From Gp6-AA40 sp036742665 (GTDB taxonomy: Bacteria; Acidobacteriota; Vicinamibacteria; Vicinamibacterales; UBA2999), in assembly GCA_036742665.1 (NCBI GenBank), contig DAINQP010000037.1, positions 1-32,140 of the forward strand: DNA of 32,140 bases, read 5' to 3'. Under the pieces are notes generated by a model. The model was not told the origin of the DNA. It searched no databases and was given only the letters and a program-made list of their open reading frames with translations. Each line of letters opens with the position of its first letter. Within the stretch, counting starts at the first letter, position 1. Made by a program: the position numbers and the translations under genes. This document shows, in pieces, positions 23,911 through 32,140 of this stretch.

Positions 23911-24906
23911 TCAGGGAAGCAGTTGGACCACCGACGGTGGAAGTGGCTGCATCCGGTTGGTGTTGCCGAGACTGGCGTTCGTCCATACGTTGACGACATT
24001 TCGTGGCGACACATTAAGCAGCGCTTTCGTGACGCGCTGGAAGTCACCTGTGTTCTGATCCCGCTGCTGTGATCGGACGGTGGTCATGATGGCCACGCCA
24101 ATCACCCACGTTGTCCCGGAGAACGTGCGCTCCTGGTAGAGGAAGCACGGCGGGACCACGCCAGCCGCGTTGGCCGGGTTCGCTATCAGGTTGGTGAGCA
24201 GGATCTGCTCAACGGTCACCGGCGGCTTGACAGCGGCGTCGTACGCCATGATGTTTCGGGTCAACCATCCATTCGCAAGGTCGCAGGTGTACTCGACGTA
24301 CACCATGCGGCCATCGCCGTTCACGTCGCCGACAATCTTCAGCACGTTACCGGAGGAGCCGTTCATCATCGTCGTGGGAACGACGCCGGCAGAAAATCCT
24401 CCCGTCGCCTGCACGCGAGCTCCGACCGCGTGAGCGAATGCAAAGTCCGCGGTGATGGTGCCCGCGCCCACTCCCGTCAATGTGACGGTTTCTTCGGTGG
24501 CACCAGTGTCGACGATCAGGTGCTCACCGATGAACATGCCATCAGGAGTGCCGTTGCCGTTGACGGTGCTGTTGACGTTGACGGTGAATGTACCGATGCC
24601 GGTTGCACCGGCGAGCGTCACAAGCCCCGGCAGCGACACGCGTCCCGCCTGACCGACCTCCTGCTGCAGCAGCGCGGTGGCGTTGCGCACGCCCGAGTGC
24701 ATGTCCGAGCGATTGGTCATCTTCTGACCGAGGCGCGTCATGTCCATCGTCGAGCCGACCACGATGCCGGAGACCACGAGGATAACAGCCATCGAGACGA
24801 GTAGTTCGATCAGCGTGAACCCGCCTTCGCCGTTAGGCTTCGGCGGGGCAAACCTCGCGTTGCCAGCGACCGTCTGCCGCCGTGTATTCGTCCGTACGCT
24901 CTTCAT
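23911..24906 (-). CDS. PilW-like minor prepilin
   Basis: The 331-residue protein carries a type IV prepilin cleavage motif, GEGG/FTLIELLVSMAV, with Glu at +5 of the mature protein; the basic leader is ~27 residues. After the hydrophobic helix comes a helical stretch (RSDMHSGVRNATALLQQEVG) typical of PilW, then a long beta-rich domain containing VGDVNGDGRMVYVEYTCD, whose DxNxDG loop resembles a calcium-binding site. GTG-ATG are adjacent at the start; ATG 24906 has GAGGA upstream. It lies ten bases after the PilV-like gene. Minor pilins like this cap or initiate pili, or form the tip of type II secretion pseudopili. Confidence 0.85.
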   Translation of the reverse strand: MKSVRTNTRRQTVAGNARFAPPKPNGEGGFTLIELLVSMAVILVVSGIVVGSTMDMTRLGQKMTNRSDMHSGVRNATALLQQEVGQAGRVSLPGLVTLAGATGIGTFTVNVNSTVNGNGTPDGMFIGEHLIVDTGATEETVTLTGVGAGTITADFAFAHAVGARVQATGGFSAGVVPTTMMNGSSGNVLKIVGDVNGDGRMVYVEYTCDLANGWLTRNIMAYDAAVKPPVTVEQILLTNLIANPANAAGVVPPCFLYQERTFSGTTWVIGVAIMTTVRSQQRDQNTGDFQRVTKALLNVSPRNVVNVWTNASLGNTNRMQPLPPSVVQLLP

Positions 24907-24916
24907 CACAGGGTCC

Positions 24917-25501
24917 TCAGAACGGGAACGTCTTGAGCGCGCTGACCGTCGCGCGAGGTCTGAGCGCCCACGCGCCCTGCGAGTTCCGCACCATCGTCGT
25001 GACGGTGATCTGCTTGAGATTCGCCCTTACGCCTCCACCGGGTGCTGGCACAGTGGTCACCTGCCAGACCCGCTGGTAGTACCAATCGTTTGTTCCATCC
25101 CCGTCATTACTGTCTGGCGGCGGAGCACCGTTCGCAGACGCAATGAGGGTTCCCTGCATATCGAGGTAGTCGGCGAACTGCGCGACTGGCGCCGTCGGGT
25201 CGCTGCTGCCGCCGAAGCTCAGACCCGAACCGCCAAGGTCCGTGGCAGGAAACACACGAGTGTCTGATGTGGTATCGCCCCACGCCAGCGCCATCAACTG
25301 TTCGAGCTTGTCCTGTGCGTACTCTGCGGAGCGCGACGCGAGGTGTCCCTGGTTTTCACTGGTCGCGAATGCCACGGTCGCGAGCGGCAGCGTGCCTGCG
25401 GCCACGACGAGCAGCAGGCCGAGACCGACCATGGTCTCGAGCAGGCTGAATCCTTCGTCGCGGCGGTTGATTGCGGTGATGGTTGACATGGGTGTACTCA
25501 T
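24917..25501 (-). CDS. PilV-like minor prepilin
   Basis: The 194-residue protein has a short leader with RRDEG/FSLLETMVGLGLLLVV, where the prepilin peptidase site lies after Gly and Glu is at +5. EYAQDKLEQLMALAWGD after the helix matches the N-terminal alpha spine of PilV-type pilins. The rest is a globular domain. ATG 25501 was chosen because it overlaps the stop of the upstream GspH-like gene (ATGA at 25498-25501); a second ATG at 25489 is also possible. Length and order are typical for the PilV position of a FimT-PilV-PilW-PilX cluster. Confidence 0.85.
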   Translation of the reverse strand: MSTPMSTITAINRRDEGFSLLETMVGLGLLLVVAAGTLPLATVAFATSENQGHLASRSAEYAQDKLEQLMALAWGDTTSDTRVFPATDLGGSGLSFGGSSDPTAPVAQFADYLDMQGTLIASANGAPPPDSNDGDGTNDWYYQRVWQVTTVPAPGGGVRANLKQITVTTMVRNSQGAWALRPRATVSALKTFPF

Positions 25502-26124
25502 CGCGCGGTCCATACGGGATTCGCCAGGTGAGGAGACGACCAGAATCGAATCAACGGTGTCGTCGTCACCGTCGTCCCCCACACTGCGTCGTCTCCCGTT
25601 ATGTACAAGGCGTGCCGTGGATAGAGCGCGCCATCGGCATCAACCGGCAGGCCGCGCGAGTTGAACGTCACGCAGGCGGTGTTGGGAATCGGGTCGGCCA
25701 CCGTCGACGTGTTGGTGCAGGTCGGCGACTGCATGATGTTCACCTGCGTATTCGGCGGCGGTGCATTGAGTCCGGCAAACCCGAAGGACACGCCGGTGGA
25801 CAGCTGATTGATGCCACCGTCATTTACCCAGGCTCCCGGGTTTCCGTTGGCGGGCTTGTTCCACACCTGCAGGACAAATGAACCAGGCACCGGCGGGTTC
25901 GCATTGGGATCACCGAGATTGGCGAGCACGCGAGCCCGCGTGAACTGCGCGGAAGCGCGCATTTTCGCAACACCTATGAGGTTGCGAATGATTTGCGCAT
26001 CGCCGCGCAGACGGCTGCCCTTGATCGACGAGTCAGTGATCGGGATCACCATGGCCGCGATGACCCCGATGATGCCGATCACCATCATCATCTCGATGAG
26101 CGAGTACCCCCGTTCCGATCTCAT
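25498..26124 (-). CDS. GspH/FimT-like minor prepilin
   Basis: The 208-residue protein starts MRSERG/YSLIEMMMVIGIIG, a near-ideal type IV prepilin leader and cleavage site with Glu at +5. The helix continues through MVIPITDSSIKGSRLRGDAQ and is followed by a beta-rich domain typical of GspH/FimT. ATG 26124 gives the normal short leader; an in-frame ATG at 26163 has a slightly better ribosome-binding site but would add a hydrophobic MLVLAL stretch, unusual for a cytoplasmic leader. It is the first gene of the minor-pilin operon, transcribed with the PilV-, PilW- and PilX-like genes. No major pilin or PilY1 gene is in the window. Confidence 0.82.
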   Translation of the reverse strand: MRSERGYSLIEMMMVIGIIGVIAAMVIPITDSSIKGSRLRGDAQIIRNLIGVAKMRASAQFTRARVLANLGDPNANPPVPGSFVLQVWNKPANGNPGAWVNDGGINQLSTGVSFGFAGLNAPPPNTQVNIMQSPTCTNTSTVADPIPNTACVTFNSRGLPVDADGALYPRHALYITGDDAVWGTTVTTTPLIRFWSSPHLANPVWTAR

Positions 26125-26379
26125 GCGGCGACGCTGGTGCAAGCGCAGCGCCAGCACGAGCATTCCACTTCTAAGTGATTGTGTCCGTAGAACTAGTACG
26201 CGCACGCCCCAGTGGACGGTGATCGACGTGCGTTCCACGATGGGACAGGCGACCAACGATTTTGATCGCCGCGTACGAGATCCGGCGGTCCGCAAACAAT
26301 TTCGAAAGGCGACGGTTCGGACGACGAGGCGCGGCGTGTTGAACTGCGCAGAACCGGGAAGCAGTCACGCACGATGACG

Positions 26380-27933
26380 TCACTCCACTACTGCACTCAT
26401 CTTTCTCGGGCCTTGCGGCTTTCGCATTAGCAGCACCAGCGGAATCATCACAAAAAAGAGCATGCCGAGCAGGCGGAAGATCATGACGAACGACACCATC
26501 GCCGCCTGCCGTTGCACCATCCCGTACAGGACGGCGTAGGCCTGGTTCGTCGCGGCGACGGCGTCGCCCGATCTCGCCAGGAACGCGGCCTTCAATTGCG
26601 CCAGCACCTGGCTCGTCGTCGGATCGAAGATGGTGACGTGCTCGCCGAGCAGCGCGCCGAAGGCCTGACGCCGCCGCGCCAGCATGGTGCCGGTGACGGC
26701 GATGCCGATGCTGCCGCCGATGTTGCGCATCAAGTTGAACAGGCTGGTCGCGTATCCCATGCGCTCAGGCGCGATGGTCGCCATCGACACGGTAGTGAGT
26801 GGCACAAACAGCAGCGACAGGCCGAGCCCCTGCATGACCTGCGGCCACGCGAAATCCCAGTACCCGGCCTCGAGGTTGATGTTGGCCATCCACAGCATCG
26901 TCGCGCCGCCAACGATGAGGCCCGTGGTCAGCAGCTTTCTCGGATCGATGTACGCGGTCAACACGCCAACCAGCGGCATCATGAAGAGCGATCCAATCCC
27001 GCGCGGCGCCATCGCTTCGCCGGCCGCCAGCGATGAATAGCCAAAGAGCGTCTGCAGCATGATCGGCAGCAGGACAAGGCTTCCGTACAACGCAAAGCCG
27101 AGAACCGTCATCAGGAACACGCCGACCGCGTAGCTTCGATCCTTGAAGAGACGTAAATCCACAATCGGGTGCGCCGTCGTCAGCTCATAGACGACGAGCG
27201 CGACGAGCGCCATCACCGAGATCACTGCCAACGTCGTAATCATGCTCGACGCGAACCAGTCCTCCTGCTGCCCCTTGTCGAGCACGAACTGCAACGCGCC
27301 GATGCCGACCACCAGTAAGCCCATGCCCCAGTAGTCGATGCCCTGCGACTGCCGCTGCCGCAGATACGGCGGATCGAACACGAAGAGCCGAGTCATGAGC
27401 ATCGCGATGATTCCTACCGGAAGGTTGATGTAGAAGACCCACCGCCAACTGTAGTTCTCCGTCAGCCAGCCACCGACGACGGGGCCGAGGATCGGGGCAA
27501 CGACGATGCCGATAGCCCAGAACCCCATTGCTCGCCCGCGGTCTTCCGGTTTGAACGACTCGAGCAGGACCGCCTGCGATAGCGGCTGCAGCGCGCCACC
27601 AGTGGCGCCCTGAATGATGCGGAAGACGACCAGCAGCGCAAGGTTCGGCGCGGCGCCGCAGAGAAACGAGGCGAGTGTGAAACCGGTGGTCGACAGCATC
27701 AGCAGGTTCTTGCGGCCGAAGCGTCCGGCGAGCCACCCGGTCATCGGCAGGATGATCGCGTTGGCGACGAGATACGATGTGAGCGCCCACGTGGCCTCGT
27801 CGGTCGTCGCCGACATACTGCTGGCGATGTGCGGCAGCGACACGTTCACCACGGTCGTGTCCAACACCTCCATGAAGGTGGCGAACATGACCGCAATGGC
27901 GACGATCCACGGATTGACCTGTTTCTCCGGCAC
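26380..27933 (-). CDS. emrB: Drug efflux permease, MFS DHA2 (EmrB/QacA) family
   Basis: The 517-residue protein has 14 predicted helices, a DHA2 proton/drug antiporter. Visible motifs: FMEVLDTTVVNVSLPHIA (family motif D1), GWLAGRFGRKNLLMLS (motif A), RIIQGATGGALQPLSQA (motif B) and GPVVGGWLTENYSWRWVFYI (motif C, typical of antiporters). It would export hydrophobic drugs with protons entering. It begins five bases after the EmrA-type gene ends and is last in an operon with the TolC- and EmrA-type genes, which together span both membranes. Substrate unknown; membrane-active or aromatic compounds are usual for the family. Confidence 0.93.
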   Translation of the reverse strand: MPEKQVNPWIVAIAVMFATFMEVLDTTVVNVSLPHIASSMSATTDEATWALTSYLVANAIILPMTGWLAGRFGRKNLLMLSTTGFTLASFLCGAAPNLALLVVFRIIQGATGGALQPLSQAVLLESFKPEDRGRAMGFWAIGIVVAPILGPVVGGWLTENYSWRWVFYINLPVGIIAMLMTRLFVFDPPYLRQRQSQGIDYWGMGLLVVGIGALQFVLDKGQQEDWFASSMITTLAVISVMALVALVVYELTTAHPIVDLRLFKDRSYAVGVFLMTVLGFALYGSLVLLPIMLQTLFGYSSLAAGEAMAPRGIGSLFMMPLVGVLTAYIDPRKLLTTGLIVGGATMLWMANINLEAGYWDFAWPQVMQGLGLSLLFVPLTTVSMATIAPERMGYATSLFNLMRNIGGSIGIAVTGTMLARRRQAFGALLGEHVTIFDPTTSQVLAQLKAAFLARSGDAVAATNQAYAVLYGMVQRQAAMVSFVMIFRLLGMLFFVMIPLVLLMRKPQGPRKMSAVVE

Positions 27934-27938
27934 CCGTC

Positions 27939-29144
27939 TCAGTCCGTATGGATGGTGGGAACAACCGACATGCCGGGCCGCAGCAGATGCGCCGGGTCCT
28001 GACCGGCATCGAGACTGATGCGGACCGGAATGCGCTGCACGACCTTCACGTAGTTGCCCGTCGAGTTGTCGGGTGGCAACAAGCTGAATCGCGCGCCCGT
28101 TGCCGCGGCCAGACTCTCAACCTTTCCATTGAACGTCTTATCACCGTAGGCATCAGCACGAATCGTGACGGGTTGGCCCGGACGGATATGCTCGACCTGC
28201 GTCTCCTTGAAGTTCGCGGTGATCCATACGCGCTCGAGCGGAATCAACGCCATCACCGCCTGCCCGGGCTGAATCTGCTGACCGACTTCCACGGTCTTCT
28301 TGCTGATGGTGCCTTTCGCTGGCGCCTTGACTGTCGTGTAATCGAGATTCAATTCGGCCTGCTTGACGACGGCGCGCGCCTGCATCACACGCGCTTCCGC
28401 CGCAGCGGCACGCGCCTGCGTGACCTTCACCTGTTCCGGCCCCGTCTGCGCTTCGGACAATTCCGCGGATGCCTGCTGCACCTTCGAACGCGCCTGCACG
28501 AGCCGGTTCTGGGCCACACGCACGTCGAGATCGGCCTCAACCACCTGCGCCGCGGTCGATTCGGACGCGGCGGCGTCTGCATTCGCCGTCGCAACGGCCG
28601 CATCGAATTGCTGCTGTGCGATCTCGTCCTTCGCCAACAACGGCTTGAAGCGCTCGACGTCCTTGGACGATTTCGCCGCCTTTGCTACTGCCTCGCGCTG
28701 CCGCGCCTGCGCCGTGGCGAGTCTCGCTTTGGCCGCGTCGATGGCCTGCTCCGCAGCGCTGACTTCCGACGTGGCCTGCTCCACACCACCCGTCGCCGTC
28801 GTCACATTGCTCGCAGCGCTCGTGGATGTGATCGGCACGCCGGCACGGGCGGCTGCGGCCGATGCCTCAGCGTCGGCCAACTCGGCTCGCGCGCGTTCAA
28901 GTGCGATCTCGAAATCGCGCTTGTCGATCTCGATGAGCACGGTGCCTTCGTCCACCTGCTGGTTGTCGACGATCGGAACGCTCAACACGGTTCCACCGAC
29001 ACGTGCGGCAATCGGCGTCACGCCAGCATCGACCTGCGCGTCGTCGGTCGATTCACGATTGCGCGACGTCCACCACCACATTCCCGCGGCTAGCGCTACA
29101 ACGACGACTATTCCGATGAGTATTCGGAGCCGTGTCGGTGTCAT
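27939..29144 (-). CDS. emrA: Membrane-fusion protein of an efflux pump (EmrA/HlyD family)
   Basis: The 401-residue protein has an N-terminal anchor helix (LRILIGIVVVVALAAGMWWW), a lipoyl half-motif (ARVGGTVLSVPIVDNQQVDEG), a long Ala-rich alpha-hairpin (residues ~70-250, coiled coil with many KAELADAEA-like repeats), the second lipoyl half (YTTVKAPAKGTISKKTVEVG) and a beta-barrel (PLERVWITANFKETQVEHIRPG, the classic EmrA stretch). It links the inner-membrane permease to the outer-membrane channel. Its start overlaps the stop of the TolC-type gene (ATGA at 29141-29144), so the two are coupled. Length is typical for EmrA. Confidence 0.93.
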   Translation of the reverse strand: MTPTRLRILIGIVVVVALAAGMWWWTSRNRESTDDAQVDAGVTPIAARVGGTVLSVPIVDNQQVDEGTVLIEIDKRDFEIALERARAELADAEASAAAARAGVPITSTSAASNVTTATGGVEQATSEVSAAEQAIDAAKARLATAQARQREAVAKAAKSSKDVERFKPLLAKDEIAQQQFDAAVATANADAAASESTAAQVVEADLDVRVAQNRLVQARSKVQQASAELSEAQTGPEQVKVTQARAAAAEARVMQARAVVKQAELNLDYTTVKAPAKGTISKKTVEVGQQIQPGQAVMALIPLERVWITANFKETQVEHIRPGQPVTIRADAYGDKTFNGKVESLAAATGARFSLLPPDNSTGNYVKVVQRIPVRISLDAGQDPAHLLRPGMSVVPTIHTD

Positions 29145-30586
29145 CGATTGCCGCCGCCCCCAAGCAACGTCTTGACCGCGTCTTCAGCCGTGCCCAGCGA
29201 ACGCGCCAGCATGGCCTTGGCGAGGTTGAAGCCATATTGCGCGTTGATGAATTGCTCGCTGGCCAGTGCCACCGCCTCCTGCGCCTGGACGACTTCGATA
29301 TTCGAGACGACACCGGCCGCAAAACGATCGCGCGACTGCGTCAGCTGCAGCGCCGCAAGTTCCCTGGCGCGGGTGGCCGCTGTGAGCTGCTCCTCGGTTG
29401 ATTGCAGATCGAGAAACGCCGAGCGAACGTCGTAATACACCTCGCTTTTGAGGTCCTCGGCTTCGGCGCGCCGATCCCGGAGATCGGCGTCGGCCTCTGC
29501 CAGCTTTCCCTGTTGCCGGCCGCCCTCGAAGATCGGAACACCCAACTCGCCGGTCAGATTGAACGTCGGCAGCGCCGTGCCCAACGTGAGCCCAATCGTT
29601 CCGTAGTCGGCCCTGAGCTTGAACGACGGCAGCCCTTCGCCGACGACAGCGCGCCGCGACGCCTCGGCCGAGCGAACGCGATCGAGTGCCGCCAGATAGT
29701 CGGGCCGCTGTCGGTACGCGCGTTCGAGTGCATCGTCAAAGGCCATGGTTGGCGTGGGCACGTTGGGGATCTCTTCGCTCAGCGTGAACGATTGGCCGAT
29801 CGGCAGACCGATCACACGCGCCAGCTGCAGCTTGCTCTTCTCAAAATCGTTCACCGCCGCAGTCGTCCGCTGCCGTTCGGTGGTCAACCGCACTTCGGCG
29901 CGAATCACATCGACGCCGGCGACGAGGCCGTTCTCCCGCAGCGATTGCGCCTGACGATGAAGCGCGTCTGCGGTTTCCAGCTGCGCTCGCGCGGATGCCG
30001 CTCGTGCGCTCGTGGCCATCACCTGCAGGTAGGCGTTGGCCGCAACGAGCACGACGAGATCGCGAGCGCTTCGATTCGAGTGCCGGGCAGCAGCAACATT
30101 GAACCCTTCGGCTTTTGCCTCATTGATCGCGCTCAGGTCGAAGAGCGATTGCGTGAGAAAGACGCGCGCATCGAACACCGTGAACGGGCCGACGATTCTC
30201 GGAAACGTGGCAATCAGCGGAGAGGCGTTGAGCGGAAAGCCAAACGCTTCGAGATTGTTCTTGCGACGCGAGACGGACGCGCTCGCGGTCACATTCGGCA
30301 GCAGATCAGCGCGGGCAACGGCATGTGTGCCGGACGCGCGCTCCGTGTCCTGCTCGGAGAGCAGCACGCCGAGGTTGTGTCGCAGCGCACGCTCGATGAC
30401 GTCGAGGACCGTGAGCGACAGCGTGTCTTTCACCACCATCCCGTCGGGGACGCCGCCGGCGAACGGGCTATTGGCCGGCAGTGATGGCCGCGGTTGAGCA
30501 GACGCGAGGCTCACGCTGGTCAGCACGGCGGCTGCGCACAGCAAGGTCTTGCTGAGGTGTGTGCGTTTGAATTGTGTCGGAATCAT
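29141..30586 (-). CDS. TolC-family outer-membrane efflux channel
   Basis: The 481-residue protein has a signal peptide (SKTLLCAAAVLTSVSLASA) and two repeats of the outer-membrane efflux domain: LTVLDVIERALRHNLGVLLS (the N-terminal Ala-Leu-x-x-N repeat) and MAFDDALERAYRQRPDYLAALDRVR for the second. Long helical stretches with LRENGLVAGVDVIRAEVRL and RDRFAAGVVSNIEVVQAQEA are the conserved pore-helix repeats, including the V-x-x-V-x-x-A pattern. It forms the exit duct for the EmrA/EmrB-type pump downstream and is the first gene of that operon. The region upstream (30587-30658) contains a hairpin rather than a clear promoter. Confidence 0.92.
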   Translation of the reverse strand: MIPTQFKRTHLSKTLLCAAAVLTSVSLASAQPRPSLPANSPFAGGVPDGMVVKDTLSLTVLDVIERALRHNLGVLLSEQDTERASGTHAVARADLLPNVTASASVSRRKNNLEAFGFPLNASPLIATFPRIVGPFTVFDARVFLTQSLFDLSAINEAKAEGFNVAAARHSNRSARDLVVLVAANAYLQVMATSARAASARAQLETADALHRQAQSLRENGLVAGVDVIRAEVRLTTERQRTTAAVNDFEKSKLQLARVIGLPIGQSFTLSEEIPNVPTPTMAFDDALERAYRQRPDYLAALDRVRSAEASRRAVVGEGLPSFKLRADYGTIGLTLGTALPTFNLTGELGVPIFEGGRQQGKLAEADADLRDRRAEAEDLKSEVYYDVRSAFLDLQSTEEQLTAATRARELAALQLTQSRDRFAAGVVSNIEVVQAQEAVALASEQFINAQYGFNLAKAMLARSLGTAEDAVKTLLGGGGNR

Positions 30587-30639
30587 AGGAAGGACGGATC
30601 TCGAGTGTCTCTAGCGACTGTACCTCACTTGACGTTGTG

Positions 30640-30659
30640 GCGTCCGCGGGCGCGGACGC
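30640..30659 (-). terminator. GC-rich hairpin between the SnoaL-like gene and the efflux operon
   Basis: GCGTCCGC (30640-30647) and GCGGACGC (30652-30659) form a perfect eight-base stem around a four-base loop, starting at the stop codon of the SnoaL-like gene. There is no T-run, so it is a weak or factor-dependent terminator, or it stabilises the message end. It separates that gene from the TolC-type gene 53 bases further on. Confidence 0.5.
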
Positions 30660-31132
30660 TAGGCTGGCTTGGCCTTGAGCACGCCGATCTGCACCAGCAA
30701 GCCGGTGAAATCGTAGACGCGGCGCTCATGGATGATCTTGCGATCCTTCAGGCGGTGGACGAACGCTCCCGAAAAGTGGAAGCGTTTGCCGGTCGGCTCG
30801 AAGCCAAGCAGCGGACGCATGTGGGTGCCTTCGAAATTCAGAATCGTGACGACGACGTCGCCGTCCACCACGACGTCGTCCACGGTCATCGTCAGGTCGA
30901 GGAAGGCGTCGAAGATCGCGCCCAACGCCTTCTCTGCATCGCGACCGGTATGCACGCCGGCGCTCGGACTCTCGATCACCGACGCGTCGGTGTAGTCGGC
31001 GGCCAGCGTCTTTGCATCGAGATCGTCGTAGGCTTCCAGCCGCCGCTTGAAGAGCGCCACGATCTCGCTGCGGGTCATCCCGCTTTCCAGCTGGCGGGTG
31101 TCCTCGACCGTCGTTCCTGGCTCGACCGTCAT
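30659..31132 (-). CDS. SnoaL/NTF2-like protein
   Basis: The 157-residue protein fits the NTF2-like cone fold: an N-terminal helix (EIVALFKRRLEAYDDLDAKTL), then ADYTDASVIESPSAG, a helix (GRDAEKALGAIFDAFLDLTM), and strands VDDVVVDGDVVVTILNFEGTH and KRFHFSGAFVHRLKDRKIIHERRVYD. This pattern resembles SnoaL-like polyketide cyclases or ester-cyclase relatives, but many family members have other or unknown roles. ATG 31132 was chosen because AGGAGG lies just upstream; an earlier in-frame start would add 43 residues without fold features. It reads toward the efflux operon but is separated from it by a hairpin. No substrate can be named. Confidence 0.75.
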   Translation of the reverse strand: MTVEPGTTVEDTRQLESGMTRSEIVALFKRRLEAYDDLDAKTLAADYTDASVIESPSAGVHTGRDAEKALGAIFDAFLDLTMTVDDVVVDGDVVVTILNFEGTHMRPLLGFEPTGKRFHFSGAFVHRLKDRKIIHERRVYDFTGLLVQIGVLKAKPA

Positions 31133-31257
31133 AGCGTCCTCCTGGCGTTCTCCCGGATCATCTACTTCTTCAGCGCCGCGGTCCAGTCCGACACAACCAT
31201 CACCGGAACTGGCGTGGGCCACGGCCGTATTGACGAGAAACCGCTGGCGGTCCTTCG

Positions 31258-32140
31258 TCACCGCGTGCGATAACCGACGAACGAGGCCAACGGCGCATGA
31301 AACAACGCACGCGGCGCTTCGGCGCGAAATGCCGCCGTGGTGCCATCGACAGCCACTGACATCATCGCCCCGTCTGGCGCGAGATTAAAGAGTTCGCGGC
31401 CTCGCCGCGCCATTTCGGGAATGAGCCACCGGCTGCCGACACCTGCCACTTGCCCCCCCGGCCCAGGGACCTCGCTCGAGCCGTTGGACATCTTCGAGAA
31501 CAGAACGCGCTCGACGCCCTTGCGCTGTGCGTTATAGACGATACGCGTCGAGTCGGGCGACCAGACGGCTGGAGCGCTCTTCTGCCGAATCGAACGTGAA
31601 GCGGGTCCGAACGCCACGTGCCAGGTCCTGAACCCAGATGTCGCGCGTCCGCCTACCGGGATCGACGATGGCCAGCGCCACGCGCGTGCCATCTGGCGAC
31701 AGCTCGATATTCGACTCGTCAAACGGCTGCGCCATGATGGCGTTGCCCCGCACGAACAACAGGTGTCCATGCGTCAGGCCCCCTGCCCGCTGTCGCAAGT
31801 GCCAGCACGCACACCACGGCAGCGATACACGGAAGACGCGTGCAGCGAGGCCGGTCGCTCGACACGATCGGCGCGATGATCGGCGCTTGGTCCGCGCACC
31901 TGCTGGGGGGCCATGTAGCTCACTGTGCCAAGCACGACGCCGGGCGTTGTCGCCGGGGCCGCTGTGGCCAGCATGATGCCGCCGGCGAGCGCGGGCTGCG
32001 GCTCGACCAGCTTCGCCAGACCGAAGTCGAGAATCTTCGCGTGGCCGCCGACGTGATGAACACGTTCTTCGGCTTCAGGTCGCGATGTCGAGGACGAGAA
32101 TCTTTGGATGATTGAGCGCCGCCGCCGCATGCGCCTCCTG
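31258..32140 (-). pseudogene. Decayed serine/threonine kinase with WD40/PD40 propeller, runs off the window
   Basis: Fragments in different frames read, in transcript order: ALNHPKILVLDI (N-lobe helix, near 32110), HRDLKPKNVF (catalytic loop), then after a one-base shift HAKILDFGLAKL (DFG) and GTVSYMAPQQVRG (APE region, near 31905). Most of the C-lobe and the membrane segment are missing, and sequence resumes with HLLFVRGNAIMAQPFDESNIELSPDGTRVAL (PD40 propeller). Another shift near 31580 is followed by VWSPDSTRIVYNAQRKG and ends with LAPDGAMMSVAVDG near 31350. The loop between ALNHP and HRD is also deleted. Several indels and two large deletions show a broken gene rather than a single sequencing error. 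Kinase-PD40 fusions are typical of Acidobacteriota. Expression is unlikely to give an active kinase. Confidence 0.75.

Noticed and set aside
27948..29093. Open frame of 381 codons on the plus strand across the EmrA-type gene
   Set aside because: It is an Arg/His-rich antisense frame; the minus strand encodes a complete membrane-fusion protein.
29402..30484. Open frame of 360 codons on the plus strand across the TolC-type gene
   Set aside because: No recognisable domain; antisense to a full-length TolC-family protein with signal peptide and both repeats.

Overview
The window is high-GC DNA (roughly 60-70% over most of its length) from a bacterium with a cell envelope: it carries type IV minor pilins, a TolC-type outer-membrane channel, lipoproteins and a peptidoglycan glycosyltransferase. 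A decayed protein kinase/beta-propeller gene at the right edge and a secreted subtilase with a tryptophan-rich repeat tail suggest an Acidobacteriota (Vicinamibacteria-like) genome. This assignment is inference from gene content; no rRNA or other marker gene is present.

Layout. (1) 1-4.8 kb: the 5' part of an amino-acid permease, a TIG/beta-propeller protein, an HNH endonuclease, an NlpC/P60 lipoprotein, an unrecognised HExxH metallopeptidase and a GT51 transglycosylase. (2) 4.9-10.7 kb, minus strand: a peptide-type ABC importer (binding protein and two permeases) followed by an aldolase that resembles 4-hydroxy-2-oxoglutarate aldolase (HOGA) more than DapA, and an alanine/serine-glyoxylate aminotransferase. 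Several stop/start codons overlap. Together these look like a peptide or amino-acid uptake and glyoxylate-detoxifying unit. (3) 10.9-18.1 kb, plus strand: a small helix-turn-helix protein, a secreted S8 protease ending in 15 copies of AILWGN, a nine-codon ORF (MSKLIIWGE) with a good ribosome-binding site, a membrane HD-GYP-GAF protein, and a sigma-54 activator with a long helical N-terminal region in place of a receiver. Much of this block has lower GC (about 55%) than its surroundings, and composition changes abruptly inside the activator gene. It is the best candidate in the window for an undescribed signalling system. (4) 18.2-22.4 kb: a small hypothetical protein, a dihydrodipicolinate-reductase-like oxidoreductase, and divergently an M1 metallopeptidase overlapping a membrane protein. 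(5) 22.4-26.1 kb, minus strand: a minor-pilin operon (GspH/FimT-, PilV-, PilW- and PilX-like). (6) 26.4-30.6 kb, minus strand: a complete tripartite drug-efflux operon (TolC, EmrA, EmrB types). (7) 30.7-32.1 kb: a SnoaL/NTF2-like protein and a broken kinase-propeller pseudogene that runs off the window.

No tRNA, rRNA, CRISPR array or insertion sequence was recognised. No gene-free stretch exceeds 300 bases. Assignments come from reading motifs by eye; no database search was run.
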